Assembly (NCBI GenBank): GCA_013398955.1
Contig: VWPU01014813.1
Coordinates: forward strand, 21,363 to 85,362
DNA from: Callaeas wilsoni
Lineage: Eukaryota; Chordata; Aves; Passeriformes; Callaeidae
Reading direction: 5' to 3'
Length of the DNA stretch: 64,000 bases
The translations under genes were made by a program, and so were the position numbers. Shown here piece after piece: positions 38,778 to 51,861 of the stretch (position 1 is its first letter; the number at the start of each line of letters is the position of its first letter). A model generated the notes under the pieces. It was not told where the DNA came from, did no database searches, and saw nothing but the letters and a program-made list of their open reading frames with translations.

Positions 38778-39200
38778 AATGATGCTCCCAGAGCTGGCAC
38801 CCCTCTGCTCTGGAGCCAGGCTGGGAGAGCTGGGCGTGTTCCCCTGCACAAGAGAAGGCTCCAGGGAGAGCTCAGAGCCCCTGCCAGTGCCTCAAGGGGC
38901 TCCAGGAGAGCTGGAGAGGGACTGGGACAAGGCATGGAGGGACAGGACACAGGGAATGGCTTCCCAGTGCCAGAGGGCAGGGAGAGATGTGACACTGAGA
39001 AGGAATTCCTGGCTGTGAGGGTGGTGGGGCCCTGGCACAGGTTGTCCAGAGCAGCTGTGGCCGTCTCTGGATCCTTGGAAGTGTCCAAGGTCAGGTTGAA
39101 TGGGGCAGTTCAACAGTGGAAGGTGTCCCTGGCCATGGCAGGGGTTTGGAATAAGATGGCATTTGAGGTCCCTTCCAACTGAAACCATCCTGAGATTCCA
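38778..39200 (+). mobile_element. CR1 LINE, GC-rich subfamily, sense, 5'-truncated
   Basis: Begins at GATGCTCCCAGAGCTGGCAC, carries the ORF2 tail (EKEFLAVRVVGPWHRLSR) and ends near 39200 after AGGTCCCTTCCAACTGAAACC. A small deletion removes the GCTTGGAGCACC segment around 39105. First of three sense CR1 pieces within 2.5 kb. Confidence 0.9.
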
Positions 39201-39427
39201 TTAAATTCTTGATCAGTCCTGTTAGTTTCACCAACATGTTTTTGATAGTAAACCACCATTAATCGGAACTAGCTGCACAGGTAGCATGGGCTTTGCTCTG
39301 TGAGTTCTGCTCTTTGCACGTACACTGATGGTAGTGACAGCAAAGCATTCTTTCTCAGAGGAGGAATTTATACTGTCATTTCCTGGGCTTGATAATTCTT
39401 AGAAATCTTGAATTGACTTTGATTAGA

Positions 39428-39728
39428 CTCATCAGTATCTGCAGGGAGGTGTCAGAGCATGGAGCGGGCTCTGCTGTGTGGGACCCAGCAACGTCACCAG
39501 AGGAACTGATGCCCAGGAAGCTCCACCTGGACATGAGAAAGAACTTCCCTGTGAAGTGACTGAGCCCTGAGACCAGAGAGAGTGTGGAGTCTCCCTCACC
39601 GGGGATATTCCAGACCCATCGACACAATCCTGGTGCAATTGCTCTGCGATGACCCTGCTGTAGGAGGGAGCTGGGACCAGATGATCCACTGTGGTCCCTT
39701 CCACCCATACCCATTCTGAGATTCTGTG
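39428..39728 (+). mobile_element. CR1 LINE 3' part, sense, older subfamily
   Basis: Follows the classic CR1 order: a CAGGAAGCTCCACCTGGACA block, then ATGAGAAAGAACTTCCCTGTG, then GTGGAGTCTCCCTCACCGG, then GACCCTGCTGTAGGAGGG, GATGATCCACTG, and the terminus CCATTCTGAGATTCTGTGA. It is diverged, with no open frame. Confidence 0.88.
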
Positions 39729-40792
39729 AAACTGTATGTTTTTTCTTCTTTTGTTTGAAGAGGTTGATGCTCCTGGGGACCCTTGATTGCCACCACTCCA
39801 CCCTTGTGACAGTGACAGAATTTTTCATAGTTAACATTCTGGAGGCTCATGCGCTTTTAAAGCCTGTAAAGCCTCTTTTCTGTGATGTCTACCTGACACT
39901 GCCCAGGCTTGTGTTGTGCTGGGAGCTGTGCCGTAGCTCTCTGTAGCCTGTCAGCTGTTTGGAGCAGGGACCATCAATGCACAGCACAGCGAGGCTGTGG
40001 TTCATGACTAGAGCTTCTGATTTCTGTGGTCATACAAACCCTAATTGTAACCATATGCTTCAGCTTGTTTACTGAGAGTGCTGCAGCGAGTTTCACGAGG
40101 TGTGTTGGTGATTTATCTCCTTGACATTTATCCTGATACTCCAAAACCTGAGCAGCTTCAAATAACCCATTATAAAAGAGAAGAGAAAACCTATTGGCTC
40201 AAAAATGATTTTTCTTTAATTCTTTAGGGGAAATTGCTTGTTAAAGGAAACCAAGAAGCAAGCTGATGTATTGTAACAACGTTTTAAAAGTTAGTATTTT
40301 GCAAGGATTAGGACTAGAAAAAAGGGATTTTATATGGCTGAAAAGGCGGTATTTCTTGCTTTCCAAATTCTTTTTAGCTCTAGAGAATTACGGAAATTGA
40401 AATTGAGATAAAGACAATATTTATAAATAGAGAGTGTCAATAATCAGCTATGTAAAAAAACAAACTCAAGCAACAAAACCAGTTACACTTGACTTTTTCT
40501 TCAAGTCCTATAAATTTCAGCTAGGGGGTGGTAAGAAATCTGTAACTCTTTGCCTTATAATCTAGTGTCAACAAGAGTGTTCATTTCCTACCTAATCTTT
40601 ATTTTAGCAATAAGTGTGAAAAGGCTTTAAAAAGCAGCAGTATTTTTTCAGTTCATTATTGAGCACATTTGAAATGACAAAGATGCTTGACCATCCGTGC
40701 TGTCTAAGAAACAGTCCAAAATCTGTGAGTTAAAGGTTCAGGACCTTCTTCCCCTAGGCTGCTGTGCTTCTTGTGCAGTGATAACAGATCCT

Positions 40793-41293
40793 GTGCTCAG
40801 GTGAGACCCCACCTGCAGAGCTGCCTCCAGCCCTGGGCTCCAACAGCACAAGGATCTGGAGCTGCTGGAGCCAGCCCAGAGGAGGCCACGGAGATGCTCC
40901 GAGGGCTGGAGCCCCTCTGCTCTGGAGCCAGGCTGGGAGAGCTGGGGGTGTTCCCCTGCACAAGAGAAGGCTCCAGGGAGAGCTCAGAGCCCCTGCCAGT
41001 GCCTAAAGGGGCTCCAGGAGAGCTGGAGAGGGACTGGGACAAGGCATGGAGGGACAGGACACAGGGAATGGCTTCCCAGTGCCAGAGGGCAGGGATAGAT
41101 GGGATATTGGGAAGGAATTCCTGACTGGGAGGGTTCAGAGCAGCCGTGGCTGTCCCTGGATCCCTGGAAGTGTCCAAGGCCCATTTGGATGGGGCTTGGA
41201 GCACCCTGGTGCAGTGGAAGGTGTCCCTGAGAGGATGTTGGAATTGGTTGAGCTTTAAGGTCCCTTCCAACCCAAACCGTTCTAGGGTTTTAT
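40793..41293 (+). mobile_element. CR1 LINE, GC-rich subfamily, sense, with internal deletion
   Basis: About 500 bases from GCTCAGGTGAGACCCC to AACCCAAACCGTTCTAGGG. At about 41130 the copy skips the roughly 20-base block (GTGAGGCCCTGGCACAGG-like) present in its relatives. It is among the least diverged copies over its first 300 bases. Confidence 0.9.
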
Positions 41294-43161
41294 GATCATG
41301 AACTTGTAAATGGTCCTCCTTCTAGATGGCAGATACAGACTTTGTAGCATTAATGACTCAAAGGTTCAGGAGTTTTTTTGCAGTAATATGGTATATTAAA
41401 TTAACACCTAGAACTTACAACTGCATAAGGGATTTATTCTTCATAATTTTGAAAATATGTGCACTGAACTGCTCAGGCTGTGGTGTTTAGCTGCACGATT
41501 TCTCATGAAAATGGTTGGATAGGTCAGGAAAAGGATGATCTGTTTGGTTCCAGATGCACTGATGCCGTGTTATGAAAGGCTTAAACTTGATGTCTGATAA
41601 TTGACAGGTGCTCTGGACAGGTTGGAAAGTGAAGGGATAGGAGAAACTGAGCTGCATTTCAAGTCAGGATGAAGAACATTGATAAAGCACAAGAAATTCT
41701 TTGGCTTTTTATTGTTCTTTCTTAAAAATTGTTTTTCAGGTCTGCTCATGGACTAAATCCATCTGAAGCTGCATTTGTTAATAAATTACATGTTACTGAA
41801 TAACACATTAACTGTTTCCCCTTCATTGTCCTGCCAGATGTCTGCTATGTTTTGGAGTGGGAGTATTCAGACATCAGATCACTCATTTTAACCATTGTCC
41901 ATGTTCAGCAGAGCAGGGGAGTTGCATTGCCTGGCATGTGAAACTCCTTTTAATAGTTAAATTTTGTGGTTTTATTGATTGGTCGTGTGTGTAAAGACGA
42001 AAGGAATGAAAAGGCAATGCTGTGCACTGCCTGTCTGGAAATATTGATTAGCTAGCTCCATTTTCTGGGTGTTCTGTTTTTTCCAGTAGGCTACTGGAGT
42101 ATCGGTTCTGTGAAGCTGTCATGTTATTTTGCATTTTTTCTTCAAGATTTTTTATTTATTTTATTATTGATGCATTGTAGATAAAACAAGGGTAGAGGAA
42201 AGGCTGTCTGTGTGCTTTGTGTTTAGTTCCCTGTTGCCTTTCACCTTTAACTTCCTGCTGCTTCTCCAAAATAAATGATGATGGATTTTTTTTTTAGTGC
42301 ATCTGCAAGGAAAATCTGTATTTTAACCCATTCCCCAAATAACTCCTGAAGTCTGATAGACTTTTTGACAGGTACAAGGTGAAAGAGAAGTTTATTCATG
42401 TAATATGAATCATGTTGAGCATAGAATGGACTCGTGATAGCAGTGGCACATTTCAGATGTGGAAGTTCTGTGTCACGATCAAATTAGTTCAAGCTCTGAA
42501 ACAGTTTTATTTGCCTTTCAATATTTTTGTCAGGGGAGAAGCCTTAATCTGTGATGTCAGTCTACTCAACTACAATATAAAGAACCGTCTACCTAAGGAG
42601 GCTGCAGATGAACTCTTACTTAGTAATAGTATTTATGAGACAAAGATATTCCTTGCAGAAAGTGGTATCTGTCTTGCCAGTGCTAAGCAGCTGTCCAGAA
42701 GGAGATGGGTAATTAACTACCTCTATAAACAAGTCATTAATGCAAGTAGAAGTTGTCATTCTGACTTGTGACTATGCACGGTGCAAAGGAATACTGTGCT
42801 TTTAGGAGATGACTGTGGTAGGTTTTGCTGGATCTCCGAGGGAAATGAAGGAAAACAAAAGTGTTTTGTGAAAGCAAAACTTTGATCAGAGCCAAAACTC
42901 AGAATCAGATGAACACTTGACTCTCTAATCTGTAGTGAAAGTATTTGTGTGCATTTCTGTGTACATTTTCAGGTCAAAATTGCAGTCTTGCAGATCTGTA
43001 CAGATACTTTGGTCCTTGACTCGTAAAACTGTGCTTTTATTTTCCTATGAAACCTTGTTTTAAATTCAGTTGTTTGCGTTTTTTTTTATTGTGTCGGTAT
43101 GCAAAGAATACATTGAATTTGCAGAATGCAAGACAAAAGTATTTTGAATGATAAAAGAAGT

Positions 43162-43300
43162 CCCATCCCTGGAAGTGTTCAAGGCCAGGCTGGATGGGGC
43201 TTGGAGCAGTCTGGTCTAATGGAACGTGTCCCTGCCCATGGCAGAGGGCTGGAATGAGAGGAGCTTTAAGGCCTTTTCCAACCCAAACCATTCTGTGATA
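43162..43300 (+). mobile_element. CR1 LINE 3' terminus, sense
   Basis: TCCCATCCCTGGAAGTGTTC through GGCTGGATGGGGCTTGGAGC to CCAACCCAAACCATTCTGTG. A 5'-truncated copy of about 140 bases. Confidence 0.88.
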
Positions 43301-45582
43301 AGAGGCAATACTGTGAAAATCTCGGCTATAATTAGTTTTGTAATTTTGAGGTACTACAACCTCACTGGAGCCACACACCATCTGGATGTGGCTCAGAGTG
43401 TGTTTTCCCTTGAGCCTTGTTGGATATGTTCTTAAGAGCACGTACTTGCAGTATTGCCTACATGGACTGAAGTGTTTGACTCTGATTTTGAGGGTTGATT
43501 TCACAAATAATTTCATTTTGACAGCTTATAGTTTCTAAGGAGTAATTTTTGTTCAAGAGGGGAAAATATTCCTCTACTTTTAAGCATAAAAAACTTGGAA
43601 GTCTTTCCATCTTTCTTTTATTTCTATGGATTATAGTTGTACTTCCTTGTTTTTGTAGACCCATGGAGGAGCTAAGCTCTGCACAGAATGATCTAAGTTT
43701 TAATGAGGCCTTTGACTAAAATCTTTGTCTTAAACCAACAAAGACAAACCCTTAATGCGATTATACCATCGTTATTTTTTACCTAATGTTCTAGAAGACC
43801 CAGTGGTAATTGAATGTGTTCTGCCAAACTGTAGTTTCCAACACAAGTATGAGATTTTTACATAACCTGATAAATGGCTATTTTTCCTTTTGAATAAGCC
43901 ATCAAAAACTTTTTCCGTCTTTCTGCGAAAGACTTCCCAGCCAAAGCAGAGCAAAGCCAAACAGATCATGTGCTTAGCAGTGTATTAGTAGAAACTATTT
44001 TCACAGTTGCAGATTTAAGTTTTATTTCCTTGTCTTGAGGCCAGTTACTATTGTTGAGTAATTTGGTACTTTCGTGGTTGAGGTTTAAGTTATTGGTATG
44101 TGGTAGTTGTAGCACTGAGCATGAACATTCATTTTTGTGACAGTTGGGGTTGTTTGTCAATTTTTTTATTTCAAGCGAATGGCATTTTCCAGAGTGACTC
44201 ATTTTGGGGAAAGAAAAATACTATTAACAAGAAAAGAATGTGGCACCTAGGAATAGACATCCTGCTTGAAAAGAATGGATTTCCATTATTGAAAAAGAAA
44301 TTTCTGCATTACATGGAAATTCAATTATTGTCCTTATAGGAAAGTGTGAATTTTTGCTTGCTTCTAAGTAATTAGATTTTTATTTGGATTTTGAATATCC
44401 ATGAAGCCCAGAGCCGTGCTGCTGGCAAGCTCTGTCAGTAGATGTTCGGGTGATGGTGGTTGTCACAGGTGAGGGGACGTGGCTCAGACTGAAGTGACAT
44501 GCTGCTTTTGTGCAGGCTCGGCTGCTGACTGGGTGAAGGGCTGGAGCAAGAGGGGAGAAATGTTACCAGTACCATAGTTGGAATGCAACTTTATTCATTC
44601 TATTTTTCATCAGCAAATGTTGGAGTTTAATAGAATTAAGCATTGTAAACTCAAGAGCTGTGTAAAGGGAAGGACTAGATAGATGAGAGGCTGGAGAGGC
44701 AGGCACAGGAACAAATCCCTTATTGCCTGAGTGTCCCATCTTGTCTCCTGGTTTCCATCTTCTGTTTCTGTCCCGTAAGACAAGGAATGGGGATGGTGTG
44801 GAGCTGGGAAGGTGCAGTGGCTGTAGGCAGGAGGATGACTCTGACATCTGTAACCCAGGTGTGACTTGGCTGGCTGACATGAAGGCCGTTGCTTATACGT
44901 AAGTGACTGTTGTGATGTGAACCCATGCCTGATGTGAGTGTGTGTCCAAGAGTTAATGGTAAAATACTTCCTTCGTTAGAGTATTGTTAGGGGCTTGCTT
45001 ATGCCAAGTGGAGAGCAAGCTGGTTTGATGGGCTCTTGCACATTGTTATTATTTAGCATGTTAAGAAAATGCTTTCCATTTTGGCCTTTCTGGATGTCTA
45101 GATAGTATTTCTTCCTTTGTGCCAAGCATTGCTCTCTTTCCCCCTTCTTTCTGAGCATTTTGTGAGGTTTTTAGGTAGACTGTTACTGGTAGAAATGCTG
45201 CAGTACAATGGACAGATTTTCCTTGGCTGGGATCCAAACCCTGTATTCCTTTTGTGGATATTAATAATGACAGAGTTGAGACCTTGTCACTCCTGTGCTG
45301 AATTGGGTAGGTAATAAATTTAAAACTAGGTTTCATAAGAGAGTTGTGGTCAGGAACAGGATAATATTTTCTGTCTAAATGAAAGATTTCAGAATGTGTC
45401 TAACTCTGGAATAATTCCTTATAATTGTTAAAAGACTGAATTTCTTAGTATTCCAGCTAATATTTTGGATTTTTGGTCAGCAGTATGAGACTCTGTAGCT
45501 GATAAATATATAGGACTGTACTCTCAGCCTGAATGGAGAGTTTTTACTTTCCTGTTGGTCTTAATTCACACAAAACACGTCA

Positions 45583-45640
45583 GGAGGGTGGCATGAGCTG
45601 GTCTTTAAGGTCCCTTCCAACCCAAACTGTTCTGTGATGC
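45583..45640 (+). mobile_element. CR1 LINE extreme 3' end, sense
   Basis: Only the last ~58 bases remain (GAGCTGGTCTTTAAGGTCCC, then TTCCAACCCAAACTGTTCTG). This is a very short, strongly 5'-truncated insertion. Confidence 0.8.
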
Positions 45641-46169
45641 CATATCAAAGGTTTGAACCTTTGGGGAAAGGTGGATTTATAGATTTGTTTAAGCCTTTAG
45701 AACAAGCTAGTTTTCAGCAGACCTGAATTAGGGCTTAAATGAACTAGGACTTTGCAGGCAAGAAATAGCTCTTTCACAACTAGTTCTTACTGTACCAGCC
45801 ATGTAATATCTGCCTGAATACGCTGCTTTGTTTAGTGAGATTCAAAGAAAGTGGGGAGAAGATTAGCCAGTAAGAGTAAGAGAGAAGTGAATCATTTGTT
45901 GAGAACGATCTTCATTGTTCTTTTTTTCTCTGTTCTCAAGGAAGATCCTGTATTGCAGTTATCAGGCTTGCAAACTTTTATTTTGGACTGGCAAAGCTAT
46001 TAAATACAAATTTTACTAGAGGCTGTATGTCTAAAGAGTCTTTTCTTCTAAGTGCGAAAGCTGGTCTTACATTATTCTCTGAATACTTCTGGAAGTTTTG
46101 TGTAAACAAATCAGAATCTGTACCATTTTTTGGGAAACAGAGCAAACCTCCATGACTGCCGTGAATCAT

Positions 46170-46385
46170 AAAGTCACAGAATCACAGGGTAGTTTGTGTT
46201 GGAAGGGACCTTAAAGCTCATCCAGTGCCAGCCCTGCCATGGGCAGGACACCTGCCACTATCCCAGGGTGCTCCAAGCCCCGGCCAGCCTGGCCTTGGAC
46301 ACTTCCAGAGATCCAGGGGCAGCCACAGCTGCTCTGGGCACCCTGTGCCAGGGCCTCAGCACGTTCACGGGCAGGAATTTCTTCC
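46170..46385 (-). mobile_element. CR1 LINE, GC-rich subfamily, antisense
   Basis: Starts at TCACAGAATCACAGGG, then GTTGGAAGGGACCTTAAAGC, and runs back into the ORF2 tail (GGGCAGCCACAGCTGCTCTG) up to about 46385. It is 5' truncated; strand is inferred from the 3' terminus lying at the low coordinate. Confidence 0.9.
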
Positions 46386-48245
46386 TAAGTAAAGAATTAT
46401 TTTGTAGATGTTGATGGCAGATGATGTGGTATAAAAGCGTTCATGTTCCTCTACATGGCAAAGGATGTTGTGTATTTATGGCTTTGCAGCGTGTGGTTCT
46501 GGGCTCTGGTTGTGCACAGAGACGTTGTGTGCTTGTTCAGAATCCCCACAGTTTCAGAGGAAGTCTTCTGAGATGAGACCCTAAACTTTGAACCTGTTAG
46601 CTTTAGCGGTGGTACAAAGTGCTCCAAGGAAAGAAGGGACGCTTCTTGGTCATACTCTGAATTCCTAGTGATGGAGGAAACAGAGGAGTATTTAATTTTT
46701 CCTAGAATAATGGGCAAACTGTGTTGGGTTTTTTACACAGTTTATGCTGAAAACAGTCAGAAAACCACAGTTAGAAAAAGTGCATGGTTAAAATACTTAA
46801 CCATTTGAAGGAGAAAGATGGTGCAGCATTTCCAGATGCAAACCAGGTATGTCATGTGGTGCAGCACACGCAGAGCACGTTGATGTCTGATAGGAGTGTT
46901 GAAATAAAATGTCCCCAGCCACTTCCAGTCCTGAGGAAATACGTGACATCTTTCAGATGAAAGAGCTAAAACCTTAAGATGTAATTTTAGAATGTCTTTA
47001 GTCACTTAAATAATATTATGAAGAACTTTAATTTCTGGGGTCAGCAACAAACACTTGAGTCTTTTGTGTTAAGTGATAATTCTTACATAAAAGTGTGGGA
47101 AGAGGAACAAAATAAGCCATAAGAAAACAGTTTTATTCAACAGAGAACTGAATTATTTCCAAAATACAATGTTTGGAACTACATTAGATTTCTGTAGTGT
47201 CAGAGCAAGCCTATACCGGAAACACACGTTTTAGAACCTCTGAAATTATAAAAGAACAACTGCTATAAAAACATGTCCGGAAAATAAAATAGTAATTGGC
47301 AATTTCAAAAATGTGATGAGTTTTACAATAACTTGCATAAAGGGTACTTGCTAGGGTATATTAGTAAACTGTTTATGTCCTTGGTGGTGGTGGCAGTCAG
47401 GCACAGCAGCTTGAATGCCTGTGACAGCTCTGATCGACAGAATTTGACATCACACTTCTGAGACCTAGTGACTAGCCCAGAAATGATTTGTGTAACTGCG
47501 TGTATCTAACCAGAAACACCACCTGTACTATGTAGTGGAATAAAGATTCCTTTGGGAAAGGCTCTCCTTGGAGAAAAAGTAGTTGTAAATCTATAAGTAC
47601 ACTGCTGAAACCACATGTATTCTCTTCATCCGGGTTTTCTAGGAAGCCTTATATCCTAGTATGGAATATATACTAAATTCTAGCAGGAGGGCTTGTTCCC
47701 GAACATCCATTCCAAACAGCTGATCAGCCAAAGTGGAACAGCTGCTTGCAAGTCTTATCACCTCCAGTCTCCTGCAGGAAAAAGTAAAAATAAAAATTCC
47801 CCTTCCTAGTAATCAATTGATTGGCCTGTGGTTGCAAAGTCAGATAAATCAAAATTTCAAGTGTTTTGAACAATGATTTTGGGCTTCTTGGTGTTAGTAC
47901 ATGGTTGAAGTTGTGTAGGCTCATTGGCCCAAGATACTCTTCGGGCACTGGGAATGAAGCAAAGCCACTCCTCGTCCTGCTGAAGTGAGTGCTGCTTTTC
48001 CACATCACAATGTGAAGAGCAAGACAGACAACATTTTGTCCAGATGTTTGTGGCTGATTTCAGAGCTTTTCAGACACTAGTCCAGACCTACCATAAAGTT
48101 GTATCTTCACTGAGGAATCTAATTTGGTGGAAATTATGGATATTGGAAATATCTGTCCTCAAAAGGGACAGATATGCTTCCTCTTCTAGGAAGAGAAGCA
48201 GCATGGCTGGTCTTCATGGTGAGCCGCTCTGAGTGTTGTTAGTAT

Positions 48246-48393
48246 GTGGCTGTCCCTCTCTGGAAGTGTCCAAAACCAGGTTGGACAGGGCTTGGAGCAA
48301 TCTAGTCTGGTGGCAGCTGTCCCTGCCCATGGCGGGGGTGAAACTGGGTGATCCTGAAGGTCCCTTCCAGCTCACACCATTCTGTGATTTTAT
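48246..48393 (+). mobile_element. CR1 LINE 3' terminus, sense
   Basis: GCTGTCCCTCTCTGGAAGTG to GGTCCCTTCCAGCTCACACC and ATTCTGTGATTTTA. About 150 bases. Confidence 0.86.
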
Positions 48394-51300
48394 CTGTGTC
48401 TCCATACAGGAAAATAACTTTTTTGTAAGTTTCCTCAATTATCCAATCATTTAGTCTCAAGAAAACAAATGAACAGCAACAGATTTATAATTGGATTTGA
48501 CTTTAGCGATCTTTCCAGCCATGGTAATTTGATGATCTGTGAAATCTGGAGTAGTTTTTTTTAAAATTAAAAAGCCCACCCAGTGAAGCAGAATCCTTAA
48601 TAGAATAATGGAAAGTCTAGGACTATACCAAGCAGACATATTCCCTTTCTTGACCAAATAGGGGACTTCACTGCTACTAAGTCTGACCTTACTTGTGATT
48701 CTCCATGAACTTTCCTGTTGGCAAACATTTTGTGAAATGAATCAGATGACTGTAATGAGAAAGCTTTCGAGATGACTTCTAGTCAATCTCTTTAAATTGT
48801 CTTGTGACCAACAAGTGAGAGGTGGCAAGGTGTTCTTCCACTTGCATTTTCAGAAGCACCACTGGTCTTCCAAGGTTTCTCTCAAACAGCATCTGGAGCA
48901 CCTGCTCCCGAAATCAAATGTAAGATCCGCACACAACAAGTTCTAGTGGCAGGTCTGCTGTTTCAGCCAATCTCAGTAACAGTTTGGTGATCATTGAGTG
49001 GGATTGCCAATATGCTTAAAGATAATCCCACTTTGCTATTGAGAAATCTTTACTGGTTTTAAGATTTTTTTTCCCATCCTTGACTTCCTGTCCTGTTTTT
49101 CAGTTTGGGGATTTTGTGTGCTCTCTTTTCTGTTAAAAGTTAAATTCAGGATTTGCTGCACAGCATCACCCTCAAGGTGGTGTTTGTTGTTTCCTGGTGC
49201 AAGCAGCCTGGGAGATGGACAGAAGCTGTAGAGCCTCTGATTGTTGTCACGGTTGTTTTTGGACAGGAATCACATGTAATCTAGGTTAGAGAACTGCTTG
49301 TTATGTAAAGGCTTTATGCAATTGGAAGTGCAGCATTTTACATTTTTGCAATTAAGAGAGTTGTCCTGAAATAGTCTTAGCCTAGATGGAAAATGTGCTC
49401 ATTAGCCACGTTCCTATTCTTGCCCAATGTTCTGTTTAATTTTTCTACAACCTTTTAACATGCTGTGGCTGCTGTCAGTGCATTTTTTTGTTATAATTGC
49501 TGTATTGGTTCAAATTGCTTATTAATGAAGATTTATATAAATTTTTCCTTTTCTGAGATATATTTGCCTTCCCTATCCCAAGTTCGAAAACACTCTGAAG
49601 CTTTGCAGAAGTTGTACTGTTTCCCAAACAAACAATTTTATACTGCTGTAGCAGTCACAAAACAAAGTCCTGGTGACAGCACTTGGTAGAGCTGAGTGAT
49701 TTAATTGCAGCATTAAAACGAACAAATGCAGGGAAAGCTATTGTGTGTGGCTGGTCTGGGTGTGTTTGCCATTTATGCTGGTGCTGCTTTATGAATAGAA
49801 AATACATTATGTTTAATATGGGCTCTCATGGGACTGTGGAAGTTTACTGTATCAGTGCATCAAGTGATATGAAGAAAATAAGTAGTAAGCTGTTAGTCTT
49901 GTCTCTTCCTCCATGGTTTTCTTGTTCCCTTGGTGCACTCTGTTGACTTATAAAAGTTTTTCAGAACTGAAGGTAAACTTACTTTGAACATTATATAGAG
50001 AATAAAATGTAATAATTATTTAATAGAGTAGTCAACTAAAATGTTTTAAACATAATCCTATGTAGCTTGTCTAGTCAGGGTAATGATTCGTCATATAATA
50101 TGTAGCTACTTGTGGAATTTTTGTCCTTGCTAAATAGAAAACGTTTATCTTTGCCATTTGGCTTCTTAGTATTTTCACTGGAAGAAGAAAAAATAATCTT
50201 ATGAGCTTTTGCAGTTTGTGTATTGGAAAATAATGTGTTCTCAATCACTCTTACAGTGTTTCTCTTCCTGTCTTTTTAATAGCATCTTTTTTTCCCCTCT
50301 GTGTTTTGCACTCTCTCTCCCCACCACAGCCACCACCAGTCTGCTGAAACTCATGGCATGCTCAAATATCTGGAGTAATTTTTTAAGTCCTTCCAGCATC
50401 CTATTGGTATGTCAAGAGCTGGCATATTTGCAAATTGCAGAAGTCAATTTTTAAAGAGTGGAAGCTTTGTAGAAGTTAGCTTCGGCATGTATGTAGAGTT
50501 CTCCAGTTAATTAATTTAAAATTAGATTTTCACTGTGGTTTGGCACATACTTGAAACAAGCACAATGCAATTACTAAAGATGGAAAGTAAGTACTAAATA
50601 ATCATTTCACCTTATGTACAAATCAATCCCTTTGTCTTGTCACTTTTTCTGCCTTAGGAGGCATGCTTTGAAAAGAAGTAATGACTGTATAAATTAAAAT
50701 GTATAGTTCTGTCTGGTTAATATGGCTATTGTGCTAGACAGAATTCTTCATGGAGCGTGGTGTCCGTAGTGGAGCCGTCATTGTGTCCTTCCACAAGCGT
50801 AGGAAGGGATTTTATAATCTGATAGAATGCCAAACGCTTTCAACTAGAATTAAAAGTGGTCCACGATCCATCAATTGCAATCATGTGTGTGGGGGGGGGT
50901 GTCTTATCATTAAACTCTTATGTCTGTGTGAGAGATGTGGGAGGAAATAAAAGCTTGGAGTGGAGTAGTTGATATATTGTGCATTTTCTTTTTCCAATCT
51001 GTTCTGAATGTATTATGGAGTTCTTAAATTCATGCTTTCCTCAAACAAATCGATGCTGTGTTTTCTTAAAAGTATATTAATTAAGCCGTATCTTATTTTG
51101 TTGTTCTTTCTTTTGGTCTTGTTTCAAATTATAATTAATAACTAGTTAACAAAGTTCATAGGCTCTGCTTGAATGTATAAGGCATGTGTACTCAAATTCA
51201 TGCTGATTTTAGGTATTTGAGTTAGAACTGGAGCTTTTACTGCTGTAACTACATTGGAATATTCTTTAATCTGGAGTCAGGTGTTTCTGTAACTGCTGAT

Positions 51301-51528
51301 GCCTTTTTTAATTACTTAAACTTGAGCAAGAGCAGTTTGGCTAACCTGTAGTTGTATCTGTGGTGAGGATTCTTAGGTGTGAAATTTTCAGGGCTTAATG
51401 TGGGTGTTGAATCTTGCGGCACAATATAAAAATGCTGCATTTCTTAAGAAATTCTGAATTGCCTCCTGAATCTTATCCTGATGTTTCATTTGAAGGCTGT
51501 TATTCCAAAGGCAGCCTCCTGTTGGGCC

Positions 51529-51667
51529 TGCGATGTCCGACGCTTTAGGGGAAGGGAGCACCCAGATGTTCGTGGTGAGAAGGAATGACAGAAGTCAGAG
51601 AGTCCACAAAAGTTTAGGAAGCTTTCTTAATGAATTACGCACTTGGCACGGAAATTTGTGTGTTTGG
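51529..51667 (+). mobile_element. Unclassified interspersed repeat, copy 2 (relative of 32506-32779)
   Basis: Aligns with 32506-32643 through the shared AGGAATGACAGAAGTCAGAG, TGAATTACGCACTTGGCA and GTGTGTTTGG blocks. It is directly followed by the long homopurine tract, just as copy 1 is followed by a purine-rich stretch. Element class and ends are unknown; an LTR is one possibility. Confidence 0.5.
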
Positions 51668-51670
51668 AGT

Positions 51671-51861
51671 AGAGGGGAAGGGAAGGGAAGGGAAGGGAAG
51701 GGAAGGGAAGGGAAGGGAAGGGAAAAGGAAAGGGAAAAGGAAAGGGAAAAGGAAAGGGAAAAGGAAAGGGAAAAGGAAAGGGAAAAGGAAAGGGAAAAGG
51801 GAAAGAAAAGAAAGGGAAAAGGAAAGGGAAAGGGAAAAGGGAAAGAAAAGAAAGGAAGGGG
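51671..51861. repeat. 191-base uninterrupted homopurine tract
   Basis: Every base from 51671 to 51861 on the + strand is A or G. It starts as (GGGAA)n for about 50 bases, then becomes a 12-base unit AAAAGGAAAGGG repeated about six times. It ends in a block, AAAAGGGAAAGAAAAGAAAGG, present twice. The predicted Lys/Arg/Gly-rich and Phe/Pro/Leu-rich peptides in all frames are by-products of the repeat. Long purine mirror repeats of this kind can form triplex (H-) DNA. Confidence 0.95.

Noticed and set aside
42412..42771. 119-codon + strand frame free of repeats
   Set aside because: Composition looks less random than its neighbours, but no family is recognised, no splice or promoter context is seen, and one frame of this length is expected by chance in 64 kb.
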